Assembly: GCF_042477335.2 (NCBI RefSeq)
Contig: NC_091245.1
Span: forward strand, 86,218,501 to 86,282,500
Source: Ovis canadensis
Taxonomy: Eukaryota > Chordata > Mammalia > Artiodactyla > Bovidae
DNA length: 64,000 nucleotides
Direction: 5' to 3'
Shown here: positions 11,156 through 22,569 of the stretch, in pieces
Numbering within the stretch: position 1 is the stretch's first letter
Layout of the letters: each line of letters opens with the position of its first letter
Made by a program: the position numbers and the translations under genes
The notes under the pieces: generated by a model
Database searches by the model: none
What the model saw: only the letters and a program-made list of their open reading frames with translations
Told to the model about the DNA's origin: nothing

Positions 11156-13387
11156 TATTTGTCCTTAAGGAATCACAAGTTGTTTTAGGGTAGGGGTCCA
11201 GTAAGTAGATAGACCGTCACAAGTAAGTTTAGGGTAAGGATCTGATAAATGTCTTGAGTTTCTGGCAAATGTTCCAGATGACTTCATCAGGTCAAAGTTT
11301 GATTCCATCCAGGCTGAGACGAGCAAAAATGATGCTTCCTTAATGGCCTCCCAGCTCCATTTTAGAGAGCACTCTTAGCAATACTAATTCCATTTTTATT
11401 TTCCTTTCATCATAGAGAGAGAAGGCTGGTAAAGTAACAAGAGCCCAGAGAACAGATGGCTGTGTATAAATTCAAGGTTGTGGGCATAACTGTGGATCTT
11501 GAAGAACAAGTATAGCTAATATCTATTTCAAAGTGCTTGATGAGCTCTGCCGCAATATCACACAAACCTGACACCAACCTCCACACATCATGAGTAAAAC
11601 ACCTACAATATGTTTCAAAGCAATCAGAGAACTGTTTCCTTCAGGTTAACCAGGAGCAAAGAAAAGGGAATATTCATGAAAGGTGAAACAGAAATAGGAA
11701 GAATTTGTGAGCAGAATATATAAGCAAGAGGTGACTAGGAGAAATGCAAGCAGGGTAACTAGATAAAACGAAAGACACCCACAAATTTTAATTTCAGATC
11801 ACATTGTTTTTTTTGGTCTAAGGATATCTCAAATATTGCCTGAAAAATGTTTATATTTTAAAAAGTAGTATATTGCTAAATGTAGCAAGTCTCTTCCACC
11901 CAAGAATCTTTTGATATGTTGTAGCAAGCATGTGTTTCTCTCTTTAATTTGAGATGATTAAAGATTTCTCCCAACATTCTAGGAGATAGGAGGACCTGAG
12001 AAACTCCAGACAAGTGACTAATACGTAATACATCCACTTACCTTACCAGCTAGTAATTGATACTAACCCAGTCGTCTATTTCTCCCATCTTTTAAGAGTA
12101 CTTTAAGATGGGGACCACTGTCCCCAGCAACCTCTGGTGCTACAGGGAATAAAATGTAAAGACTAGAAGTAGGCTTCCTTTTCTGGCATTATGGACAGAT
12201 TAGATACTCTGGACAATCTCACAATTGAATTAACTAAAATGCAGGATAAAATGTTTCTTAGAATATTTTGAATGCTTCTGAGTCACTTTCACAGGAATCT
12301 ATAGAATCCAGAAATGAAATGAGAGGAGGAACTCCGAGTGGTAAGCAAGTATGAAACTCTGCCTCGATGGTTTGCGCTAACTCTGGAGACGCATTCAATA
12401 AATCCGCAGGATGCATGGCAGAAAGGAAAACCCCAGATACTACCCAAGATAGGGTAGCAAATAGAAGACCTCTGTACCAAGTTGAGATGGCAAATGCCCA
12501 CACACCCAGGAAAAAAGTAATGAAACCAAACCTCTCTCTGCTGGAAGGAGCAATCTACCTCCACCTGTATGCTGGCTGGAAGAGGAAAAAATTCCACCTA
12601 AGATCTCATAACCAGAGGGCTCTCTCTCATGGGTTCACAGTGTAAGTTCACATCAACTCTGTGATCCAAAAATTCAAATTTAAAGGGCCCCAGGGGAATT
12701 CCTGAAAAAGAATGATGGAAGCATCATGAAATTATTGATTCTCTCTGAAACTCACCCTGAAACTAAATTGGACAAGCTAAAGATGCTGGCAAATGCTCAC
12801 CACCAAAGATTCCCCACCCAAGTGGAAAGCTGGGAAGCAGACCTGAGAATGAGTGTAACTATGAGGAACCCTCATGGGCTATGGATCTTGGTGCAAAAAT
12901 GACACATTGGGGGTGGAAGAGGACAGTAGTCTCTGTCTTTCGGAATCTCAGATACCCAGGAATTGCCCTCTAGTGTCTCCCACTGACAAAGCCATGAGGA
13001 AGCCAGCCGACATGGGAACCCATGAAACAGGGCCTTAGGTGTCAGCTCCCTACATGACAGAGCAAAGCAGAGGAGGGGCAAAGAAAAGGGCCACAAGCAA
13101 ACATGCAAGCGACCAGTGCAGCCATCCCTTCCCTTGCTGCTGTCATCCTGGCAGCGCCTGTCAAGCAGTGACCATGAGGTGGAAAGCCTCTGCCTGTCTA
13201 CACTGACCTCTCAAAGCTGTGTGCAGCCACCCAACATTTTGAAGTCATTTGGTACTACAGCACAACCCAGGCTTAGCTTGAAAGACATAGAAACTGGTAT
13301 TCTACCACTTTGAAGGACTCTGCTAATAACAAAAAAACCCTCAATAGGGGACATTGGCTTAGTAATGTCCTTTCCTGAGTAATGTCC
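11156..13387. other. Unassigned sequence, no supported gene
   Basis: The first 320 bases may be the right half of the element split by the L1. From about 12180 to 13320 there are frames of 80-102 codons on both strands with no recognisable domain, and the sequence style suggests a decayed LINE 5' region. 'agtaatgtcctttcctg' is partly repeated in tandem at about 13361-13393. Confidence 0.4.
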
Positions 13388-13816
13388 TTTTCCAATAGTC
13401 ATGTATGGATGTGAGAGTTGGCCTATAAAGAAAGCTGAGCACTGAAGAATTGATGCTTTTGAGCCGTGGTGTTGGAGAAGACTCTTGAGAGTCCCTTGGA
13501 CTGCAAGGAGTCCATCCTAAAGGAAATCAGTCCTGGGTGTTCATTTGAAGGACTGATGTTGAAGCTGAAACTCCAATACTTTGGCCACCTGATACGAAGA
13601 GCTAACTCATTTGAAAAGACCCTGATGCTGGGAACGATTGAGGGCAGGAAGAGAAGGGCACAACAGAGGATGAGATGGTTGAATGGCATCACCGACTTGA
13701 TGGACATGAGTTTGAGCAAGGTCCAGGAGGTGGTGATGGACAGGGAGGCCTGGCGTGCTGCAGTCCATGGCGTGGCAAAGAGTTGGACACACTGAGTGAC
13801 TGAACTGAACTGAGTA
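13388..13816 (+). mobile_element. BovB 3' fragment
   Basis: Matches the last ~430 bases of BovB, from 'ccaatagtcatgtatggatg' to the (actga)n end. The frame is broken by a stop after KKAEH and by a short deletion near 13508. The right flank 'ctgagtaac' resembles the left flank 'ctgagtaat' (13375), a possible short TSD. Confidence 0.92.
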
Positions 13817-14895
13817 ACAGGGAAAGTAATTAGAAACTAGAATGGCAATCAGTTGCCTACAATAGGAAGCATTTGGTAGAACTGTCACGGAAGTAATCTG
13901 GAAGAGGTATCTAGTGAATTTATAACCCTAGGGAAAGAGTTCAAAAACCAAAATGTTAGTCATATGTTTTAGTTACAATTGGCTGCATTCAACAAGTTGC
14001 CAAGGGGAAGACAGGAGCTCACAGAAATTTGGCAGGTTTGCAGAAAAGGGCAAGAAAGAACAGAGTCCACAAACTGAGGAATTTGTACAGTGTCTCTCAA
14101 CCTTGGGGTAAGATAACATTCAGGAAGTTTTGGTACAACAAAGGCCAATTAAAACTCAGCTTTGGGGCAAATACCTAGTCAAGGTAGGGACATCTGAATT
14201 AGTCATCACTACTGTCAAAATGATAGTAGAGGTTGTCAGTAGAGGTTGAATCAGCAGTGTAATAACCAATAAATTCTCTCATTGGAACAATGGCTCAGGG
14301 TAAAGATAATGTGCTTATCTGGGATTTGGGTCTATTTTTTAAACACAGATTCCAAAAAGAGAATGTGATAAACAGCTTTTTGTAAATTTGAAAACCATAT
14401 AGAACAAATCAATTCCTAGGGGGGAAAGTCCTTACCAACAATAACTGAAGAAATAGTAAATCTGAATATTGTTACAATCATCAAATTCACTGGGTCACAA
14501 AGGGTAGAACATGACTGAGCGATTAACACAGACACAAAGAAAACTAGATTCAGAGAAATTCACAGTCAAATTCCATCAAATATTCTTATAAAAAGTAATT
14601 GTAATCTTACATTAATCCTTCCAAAGCACATTAAAAAAAATTATTCCCCCTCCACAATTCATATTTTCAGGCTGCCATAATTCCATACCTAACCCAGACA
14701 AAGACAGTACAAGAAAGGAAGCTGATCACCAAGTTAAGCTCTACTTAAGAACAAAAGAATATCCTAGGGAAAATATTGTAACCCTGAATCCCAAAATTTA
14801 TAAAATGATAATGTAACATAATCAAGTTAATTTTCTTCTCAGGAATGAAAGTTTGACCTAAGATTAAATATGATTAACCTAAATATTATTTCAGT
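13817..14895. other. Unassigned; short SINE tail at about 14487-14535
   Basis: Unique AT-rich DNA apart from 'cactgggtcacaaagggt' and 'aacatgactgagcgattaac', the last ~50 bases of a BovA-type SINE. Confidence 0.5.
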
Positions 14896-14906
14896 AGATT
14901 TAAGAA

Positions 14907-14989
14907 AGGGCTTCCCAAGTAGCTCAAGTGGTCAAGAATTTGCCTGCAATGCCAGAAATCTGGGTTTGACCCCTGGTTCAGGAAGATCC
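14907..14989 (+). mobile_element. Bov-tA SINE, left half (split by BovB)
   Basis: The tRNA-Glu-derived head runs to 'ttcaggaagatcc' and stops abruptly at the BovB 5' UTR. The SINE resumes at 18703. Outer TSD of the SINE: 14896-14906 (agatttaagaa) and 18850-18860 (agatataagaa), one mismatch. Confidence 0.93.
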
Positions 14990-15330
14990 AGCGTGGGCGG
15001 CTGTGATGTCCAAGGTCAGGGGCAGAAGCTGGGAGGACCCCATACCCGAAGGGTGGCAGCCAAGAGGAGCTACCCTGCATCCGAGGCCAGGGGCGGCGGC
15101 CGGATGAAGCGACCCCATGCTCGAGGCCAGGGGAGGCGGCCAGGAGGAGCAACCCCACATTCAAGGAGTGGTGACTGCGCGGGCGCGGGAGGGCCTAGAG
15201 GAGCTATCCCACGTTGAAGGTCAGGAAGGGCGGTGGTGAGGAAATACCCTTTGTCCAAGGTAAGGAGCAGCGGCTGCACTTTGCTGGAGCAGCCGTGAAG
15301 AGATACCCCACACCCAAGGTAAGAGAAACC
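14990..15330 (+). repeat. BovB 5' UTR: degenerate GC-rich tandem units of about 40-45 bp
   Basis: Units begin with variants of 'ccaaggtcagg' and 'cgaggccaggg' (starts near 15010, 15047, 15082, 15122, 15162, 15215, 15255, 15312). Each carries a GGCGGC-rich centre and a 'gaggagcaaccccac'-like end. The array is strikingly GC- and CpG-rich against the AT-rich surroundings. It is likely the promoter region of the element, by analogy with other LINE 5' UTRs. Confidence 0.75.
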
Positions 15331-15797
15331 CAAGTAAGATGGTAGGTATTGCAAGAGGGCATCAGAGGGCAGACACACTGAAACCATATTCACAGAAAAC
15401 TAGTCAATCTAATCACACTAGGACCACAGCCTTGTCTAACTCAATAAAACTAAGCCATGCCCATGGGGCCACCCAAGACGAGCGGGTCATGGTGGAGAGG
15501 TCTGACAGAATGTGTTCTACTGGAGAAGGGAATGGCAAACCACTTCAGTATTCTTGCCTTGAGAACTCCATGAACAGTATGAAAAGGCAAAATGATAGGA
15601 TACTGAAAGAGGAACTCCCCAGGTCAGTAGGTGCCCAACACGCTACTGGAGATCAGTGGAGAAATAACTTCAGAAAGAATGAAGGGATGGAGCCAAAGCA
15701 AAAACAATACCCAGCTGTGGATGTGACTGGTGATAGAAGCAAGGTCTAATGCTATAAAGAGCAATATTGCATAGAAACCTGGAATGTCAGGTCCATG

Positions 15798-15904
15798 CTG
15801 CTAAGTTGCTTCAGTTGTGTCTAACTCTGTGCGACCGCATAGATGGCAGCCCAACAGGCTCCCCCGTCCCTGGGATTCTCCAGGCAAGAACACTGGAATG
15901 GGCA
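15798..15904 (-). mobile_element. BovA-type SINE fragment inside BovB
   Basis: 'ctgctaagttgcttcagttg', 'tctaactctgtgcgaccgc' and 'gggattctccaggcaagaac' are the reverse complement of a BovA unit. It separates 'ggtccatg' from 'aatcaaggcaaattgg', which are contiguous in the BovB copy at 26180-26200. Confidence 0.85.
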
Positions 15905-15913
15905 CATGAATCA

Positions 15914-16606
15914 AGGCAAATTGGAAGTGGTCAAACAAGAGATGGCAAGAGTGAACGTTGACATTCTAGGAATCAGCAAACTAAAATGGACTGGAATGGG
16001 TGAATTTAACTCAGATGACCATTATATCTACTACTGCAGGCAGGAATCCCTCAGAAGAAATGGAGTAGCCATCATGGTCAACAAAAGAGTCTGACATGCA
16101 GTACTTGGATGCAATCTCAAAAACGACAGAATGGTCTCTGTTCATTTCCAAGGCAAACCATTCAATATCACGGTAATCCAAGTCTTTGCCCCAACCAGTA
16201 ATGCTGAAGAAGCTGAAGTTGAATGGTTCTATGAAGATCTACAAGACCTCTTAGAACTAACACCCAAAAAAGATGTTCTTTTCATTATAGGGGACTGGAA
16301 TGCAAAAGTAGGAAGTCAAGAAACACCTGGAGTAACAGGCAAATTTGGCCTTGGAATGAGGAATGAAGCAAAGCAAAGACTAATAGAGTTTTGCCAAGAA
16401 AATTCACTGGTCAAAGCAAACACCCTCTTCCAACAACACAAGAGAAGACTCTACACATGGACATCACTAGATGGTCACACCAAAATCAGATTGATTATAT
16501 TCTTTGCAGCCAAAGATGGAGAAGCTCTATACAGTGAACAAAAACAAGACCAGGAGATGACTGTGGCTCAGATCATGAACTCCTTATTACCAAATTCAGA
16601 CTTAAA
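15914..16606 (+). pseudogene. BovB endonuclease domain, degraded
   Basis: Encodes an apurinic-endonuclease-like (APE) domain that would nick target DNA for target-primed reverse transcription. Visible family blocks are NVDILGISKLKWTGMGEFNS (from about 15955), the stretch VIQVFAPTSNAEEAEVEWFY (16173-16232) and FIIGDWNAKVGSQE (16281-16322). A stop (tga, 16092) precedes the VSVHFQGKP block. Beyond about 16480 the frame no longer follows the usual LCSQRW-type C-terminal region of the domain, which points to a frameshift. It is a relic of the BovB single ORF. Confidence 0.85.
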
Positions 16607-18685
16607 TTGAAGAAAGTAGGGAAAACCATTAGACCATTCAGGTATGACCTAAATCAAATCCCTTATGATTATACAGTGGAAGTGAGAAACAGATTTAAGG
16701 GCCTAGATCTGATAGATAGAGTGCCTGATGAACTATGGATGGAGGTTTGTGACATTGTACAGGAGACAGGGATCAAGACCATCCCCATGGAAAAGAAATG
16801 CAAAAAAGAAAAATGGCTGTCTGGGGAGGCCTTACGAATAGCTGTGAAAAGAAGAGAAGCAAAAAGCCAAGGAGAAAAGGAAAGATATAAGCATCTGAAT
16901 GCAGAGTTCCAAAGCATAGCAAGAAGATATACGAAAGCCTTCTTCAGTGATCAATGCAAAAAAATAAAGGAAAAGAACAGAATGGGAAAGACTAGAGATC
17001 TCTTCAAGAAAATTAGAGATACCAAGGGAACATTTCATGCAAAGATAGGCTCGATAAAGGACAGAAATGGTCTGGACCTAACAGAAGCAGAAGGTATTAA
17101 GAAGAGGTGGCAAGAATACACAGAAGAACTGTACAAAAAGGATCTTCACGACCCAGATATCACGACGGTGTGATCACTCACCTAGAGCCAGACATTCTGG
17201 AATGTGAAGTCAAGTGGGCCTTAGAAAGCATCACTACGAACAAAGCTAGTGGAGGTGATGGAATTCCAGTTGAGTGATTTCAAAACCTGAAAGATGATGC
17301 TGTGAAAGTGCTGCACTCAATATGCCAGAAAATTTGGAAAACTCAGCAGTGGCCACAGGACTGGAAAAGATCAGTTTTCATTCCAATCCCAAAGAAAGGC
17401 AGTGCCAAAGAATGCTCAAACTACTGCACAATTGCACTCATTTCACATGCTAGTAAAGTCATGCTCAAAATTCTCCAAGCCAGGCTTCAGCAATACTTGA
17501 ACAGCAAACTTCCTGATGTTCAAGCTGGTTTTAGAAAAGGCAGAGGAACCAGAGATCAAATTTGCAACATCTGCTGGATCATGGAAAAAGCAAGAGAGTT
17601 CCAGAAAAACATCTATTTCTGCTTAATTGACTATGCCAAGGCCTTTGACTGTGTGGATCACAATAACCTGTGGAAAATTATGAAAGAGATGGGAATACCA
17701 GACCACCTGACTTGCCTCTTGAGAAATCTGTATGCAGGTCAGGAAGCAACAGTTAGAACTGGACATGGAACAACAGACTGGTTCCAAATAGGAAAAGGAG
17801 GACGTCAAGGCTGTATATTGTCACCCTGCTTATTTAACTTTTATGCAGAGTACATCATGAGAAACACTGGACTGGAAGAAACACAAGCTGGAATCAAGAT
17901 TGCCAGGAGAAATCTCAATCACCTCAGATATGCAGATGACACCACCCTTATGGCACAAAGTGAAGAGGAATTAAAAAGCCTCTTGATGGAAGTGAAAGAG
18001 AGTGAAAAAGTTGGCTTAAAGCTCAACATTCAGAAAACGAAGATCATGGCATCCAGTCCCTCGCTTCACGGGAAATAGATGGGGAAACAGTGGAAACAGT
18101 GTCAGACTTTATTTTTTGGGCTCCAAAATCACTGCAGATGGTGATTGCAGCCATGAAATTAAGAGACACTTACTCTTTGGAAGAAAAGTTATGACCAACC
18201 TAGATAGCATATTGAAAAGCAGAGACATTACTTTGCCGACTAAGGTCCGTCTAGTCAAGGCTATGGTTTTTCCTGTGGTCATGTATGGATGTGAAAGTTG
18301 GACTGTGAAGAAGGCTGAGCGCTGAAGAATTGATGAGTTTACACTGTGGTGTTGGAGAAGACTCTTGAGAGTCCCTTGGACTGCAAGGAGATCCAACCAG
18401 TCCATTCTGAAGGAGATCAGCCCTGGGATTTCTTTGGAAGGAATGATGCTAAAGCTGAAACTCCAGTACTTTGGCCACCTCATGCAAAGAGTTGACTCAT
18501 TGGAAAAGACTCTGATGCTGGGAGGGATTGGGGGCAGGAGGAGAAGGGGATGACAGAGGATGAGATGGCTGGATGGCATCACTGACTCGATGGATGTGAG
18601 TCTGAGTGAACTCCGGGAGTTGGTGATGGACAGGGAGGCCTGGCATGCTGTGATTCATGGGGTCGCAAATAGTCGGACACGACTG
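16607..18685 (+). pseudogene. BovB reverse transcriptase and C-terminal region, degraded
   Basis: RTE-clade RT. The linker KKVGKTIRPFRYDLNQIPYD starts at about 16607. The finger/palm blocks are SVFIPIPKKGSAKECSNY (17372-17425), [14 protein letters not shown] (17623-17664) and the catalytic YADD box at about 17929-17940. Two frames (16607-17173 and 17302-18078) cover the RT, with a frame change near 17160 and a tga where other copies read a sense codon (about 17273). The C-terminal portion (18116-18553) is in further broken pieces. Confidence 0.9.
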
Positions 18686-18702
18686 AGAGACTGAACTGAA
18701 CT

Positions 18703-18849
18703 CAGGAATATCCCCTGGAGAAGGGCATGGCTACCCACACTCCAGTATTCTTGCCTGGAGAATCCCATGGACAGAAGAGCCTGGCAGGCTACAGTCCATG
18801 TGGTCACAAAGAGTCAGACACGACTAAGCAGCTTATACTTTTCACTTTC
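18703..18849 (+). mobile_element. Bov-tA SINE, right half
   Basis: Begins with the duplicated 'caggaatatcc' and continues with 'cctggagaagggcatgg', 'ttcttgcctggagaatccc' and 'gagtcagacacgactaagca'. It is the remainder of the SINE whose head is at 14907-14989. Confidence 0.93.
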
Positions 18850-18984
18850 AGATATAAGAATTTAATAAAATTCAATCATTTTTGAAAACCTTAAGAAAGT
18901 AGAAACAGTCTCTAACTTATTGAAAGGTATCTAAAAATAACCGATAGCCAACCATACTTAAAGCAGTGGTTTCAGGACAAATAC

Positions 18985-19098
18985 TGGGACTTCCCTAGTG
19001 GTCCATTGGTTCAGATGCCACACTTCCAGTGGACAGGGCATGGGTTCAATCCCTGCTCAGGAAACTAAGATTCCACGTGCCATGTGGTATGGTCAAAA
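18985..19098 (+). mobile_element. CHR-type SINE
   Basis: 'gacttccctagtggtccatt', 'gggttcaatccctgctcagg' and 'aactaagattccacgtgcc' followed by an A/T-rich tail. Confidence 0.85.
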
Positions 19099-19512
19099 AA
19101 AAATTTTTTTTTAATTTTAAAGAAAGAACAAATACTTAAGATTTCACTTACATGCGAACTCTAAAAGCTAATAAACATAACAAAACAGGAAGAGACTCAT
19201 AGATACAAAGAAGAGATGTGGTCACCAGAGCAGGGATAGTATGGGGATGGACAAAACAGCTGGATTAAGATGTACAAACTTCCAGTTATAGATTAAATAA
19301 GTCATGGGGATATAATGCACAACACAGGGAATATGGTTAATAATATTATAACTTTGTATAGTAATAGATGGTAACTAAACTTATTATGGTGATCATTTTG
19401 TAATGTAAAGGGACATCAAATCACTATGCTGTACACCTGAAACTAATACAGTATTGTAAGTCAATTATATGTTAATAGAAACAAATATATAAATAAAGAT
19501 AAAATTTTTAAA
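19099..19512 (+). mobile_element. L1 3' UTR fragment
   Basis: 'gactcatagatacaaagaag', 'ataatgcacaacacagggaa' and 'gtacacctgaaactaataca' are the 3' end of older artiodactyl L1. The copy ends in an A-rich run. Confidence 0.85.
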
Positions 19513-20956
19513 TGTACTGCTTTCAGCATTTCACTCTCAGTCACTGACTGGCCCAAGACACAGATGCCTATTTACCATAACTTCTATTTAACATTGTACT
19601 AGAGATCTTAGACTACAGGTAAGGTAAGAAAAATATTTTTTAAAGGATTTGAAAGCAATAAATAGGCCAATATCTGCATATCATGACTGTCCACATACAA
19701 ATTCAAAAACAGCTACAAATCAGTCAAAATCCCATGAAAATGTCAATCACATTGCTCTGCACCCTCAACAACCAGTCAGAAATCATAATTTTTAAGATAC
19801 ATTTTAATATACTTTTTTTAAAAAATACATTTAGCTAGGGGAAAAACTTAACAAAAGATGTACATCTTTTTATAGAAAAAATGTAAAACTTTATTGCAAG
19901 AGCATGAATGATCTAAAGAAATGGAGAGACATACCCTATTCCTAGTGAGAAAGATTTAATATCATACTGAAGATAATTCTTATCAAAATGACCTTTAGAA
20001 TCACGTATACACTTTACAGATTCCCAAAATATTGTTCACAGAAACATACAAAAGGAAAAGAACTAGGAAGAGAATACTTAAGACAAATTTTTGAGTATCT
20101 ATGTTTAGGTGGGGCTGAGAAGAGGATTGAATTGGGAAGGTATTTTTCCCAAGGTATTGGAGGCTTCTGAGGTTTTAGTAATGTTCTGTTCCTTAATCTG
20201 GGCCATAGATCTGCAGGTATTTCTTATTTTTCATTAAAATGTACATTTGTGTTTATGCACTTTGACTAAATGTTTCAGAATTCGAAAAAACAAGAATATT
20301 TGCTCAAATTGTCCACTAGCCTATCTAGTTCTCTTAAAAACTCCTGATAATGTTAGCCCATTAAACTATGTAAGTACTGAGATTTAGTTGGCTCTAAATC
20401 TTGTTCTTCATACCTTTTTCCTTATCTAGTACAGGACCTGGGATGGAAAAACAGCTCCACAAATTATTTTAAATGAGTGAATAAACAAAGCCTCATTAAC
20501 TCTATGTAATGGCATGCATCCATCCGAAAGTCAATTATTCTAATCCTGTGAACTATGCTTTGTGTTCACATGTCTCTAAGCCTTGCTGGTGTTCCTATAG
20601 TTTCCTGCCCACTGTCTACTGGATTTCCTCTGCTGAAATGCTTGACTCACTTCCTCATATAAGTTTAATGAAGTTGTCAGCAAAGCCCTTTTTCATCAGA
20701 CAGCCTAACTTGTGTTTCACTTAAGGACTTATTAGCATGCCTAATTCGACTTCCTGAAACAGTTAATTAACCTTCTAAATTTGTGCACATGGCCTGGCAT
20801 CACATTTAGTTTGCATCTACACACCAAGGGAAGTTGGGGAACCCAAACCACTTCCTGGGACTTGAGTAGCATGGCAAGAGCACCTGGGACTTTCCGGGGA
20901 GTTCACGAAGAATGGATTCAGGTAGTAGTTGGAGCAATGTAAATTGGGCTTAGCTT
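19513..20956. other. Unassigned AT-rich sequence
   Basis: No supported gene. The longest frames are 60-71 codons without recognisable features. Confidence 0.5.
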
Positions 20957-21076
20957 TCAGCAGCAAGGCAACCCACTCCAGTATTCTTGCCTGGAGAATC
21001 CTATGGACAGAGGAGCCTGGAGGGCTAGTCCACGGGGTCGTAAAGAGTGGGACACGACTGAGTAACAAACACACAC
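20957..21076 (+). mobile_element. BovA-type SINE, 5' truncated
   Basis: 'cccactccagtattcttgc' through 'gagtgggacacgactgagta' is the last ~120 bases of a BovA unit. Confidence 0.88.
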
Positions 21077-21943
21077 TCAGCAGCAACAGTGATAGGAGCT
21101 CATCTGCTCCAGCCTGTGGCAGCAAACTCCTGAGTCCACCCTGACTGTGTTTTGGGGTTTAGTCCCCATGAAAAGCTTCCACAACACAGATTATTTCTCC
21201 CCAGAAGATTACTACTTTCTTAAAAAGAGACTGATGGTCCCCTGCATACCTCTTAGGGGCTCATGCTCATTAGTGTCTCGAACATGAGGTTTCTTCTGAT
21301 GACTTTGACAGAATAACACCAAACAACTTGAGGCAGTTGGTTTCATGCCATTATGGGAGAAATTGGGGGCCTGGGGAAGATGAAGCAGAGCTAAAGTATG
21401 ACCAGACTAGCCCACTCCCAGGCAGCCAGAGAGACCCCCTGACTCTATCAGAATCTCCTCCTCCTGCTTCTTCTCCCCTCCCTTCCCTGCAGGGTTAAGA
21501 ACTACCAATGTACACTGAGTTCCTGCAATATACCCAAAGTTCCCCATGGAAGAGGTATGGATTAAACTCTAAATGTGATTCTGAGCTAATTCCATATATA
21601 AATATAACACATTCAGAGTAGGAAAATAAACTTAACAGAATTCTAGTTCTTGGGTCTCAATTGCTTCCCAAGGTACTTTATGCCCAGAATCACGAACCCG
21701 AGGCTACTTCCCACCTCTAACAGCATGTCCTCTCAAAAGCACCAGCAGTTTTCAACCCTAGGGATGGAATGCAGTGATACCATTTTATCTGGCAACCCAA
21801 GCTGCCTTCTGGACCTAGAAGATGCATAACTTTGAGCATGTCATGCAAACTTCTTCACTCTCCCTTTTGGGTTGTTGATAGGGCAAAGGTCACTACATAT
21901 ATTAGGTGGTTTGAAAAGAGTGTGTACCCAGTAAACTGCAGCT
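21077..21943. other. Unassigned sequence
   Basis: No gene or young repeat seen. Confidence 0.5.
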
Positions 21944-21955
21944 ACCTGACTTAAT

Positions 21956-22180
21956 GGGCTTCCTCAGTGGCTCAAAGAGTAAAGAATCAGCCTGCAATGC
22001 AGGAGACCCACGTTTGATCCCTGGGTCAGGAAAATCCCTTGGAGAAGGATGTGGCTACTCACTCAAGTATTCTTGCTTGGAAAGTCCTATGGACAGAGGA
22101 GCCTGGCAGGCTACAATCCATGGGGTCGCAAAGAGTTGGACACGACTCAGCAACTAACACACACACACACACACACACAC
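21956..22180 (+). mobile_element. Full-length Bov-tA SINE with (AC)n tail
   Basis: Starts 'gggcttcctcagtggctca' and ends in an (AC)n run (about 22156-22180). It has a perfect 12-base TSD, acctgacttaat, at 21944-21955 and 22181-22192. Confidence 0.96.
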
Positions 22181-22306
22181 ACCTGACTTAATACTATTAT
22201 TATTGTTCCATCTCCCTCTCATGTCGCAAAGATACTCTCTCCCTTCCTTCCCAGAAATGCTCCATGAGACAAAAGCATTGACTGAGTCAGATTGTCCTGG
22301 ATTCTA

Positions 22307-22440
22307 GGACTTCTCTTGTGGTTCAGCGGCTAAGACTCTGCACTCCCAGCGCAGGGGGTCTGAGTTTTTTCCCTGGTTAGGGAACTAGATCCCACATGCC
22401 ACAGCTAAGACTTGGCATACCCAAATAAAAAAAATTTTTT
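22307..22440 (+). mobile_element. CHR-type SINE
   Basis: 'gacttctcttgtggttcagc', 'gcgcagggggtctgagtt' and 'gggaactagatcccacatgc' with an A-rich tail. Confidence 0.87.
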
Positions 22441-22519
22441 AATGTTCTAAGTTCCAATCACAACTATGCTGACTGACAGAAGTACAACCTTCAGCAAGAC
22501 CCTTACCTTCTCAAAACCC

Positions 22520-22569
22520 ATTGGGATAATCACACCTCAAAAACATTGGGATAATCACACCTCAAAAAC
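22520..22569 (+). repeat. Perfect 25-bp tandem duplication
   Basis: Two identical 25-base units (attgggataatcacacctca plus aaaac) lie head to tail at 22520-22544 and 22545-22569. Confidence 0.97.

Larger units (their letters stand above)
14990..18702 (+). mobile_element. Near-full-length BovB (RTE) LINE inserted in a SINE
   Basis: The element has a GC-rich repeated 5' UTR (14990-15330), an N-terminal region, an endonuclease (about 15914-16606), a reverse transcriptase (16607-18685) and the BovB tail (ends gactgaactgaact). The SINE text caggaagatcc at 14979-14989 recurs as caggaatatcc at 18703-18713, an 11-base TSD with one mismatch. That places both BovB ends precisely. A second SINE sits inside at 15798-15904. 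Stops and frameshifts show it is inactive. Confidence 0.94.

Noticed and set aside
21956..22040. tRNA-like segments at SINE heads
   Set aside because: They are tRNA-derived SINE promoters, not tRNA genes, and recur in every Bov-tA copy.
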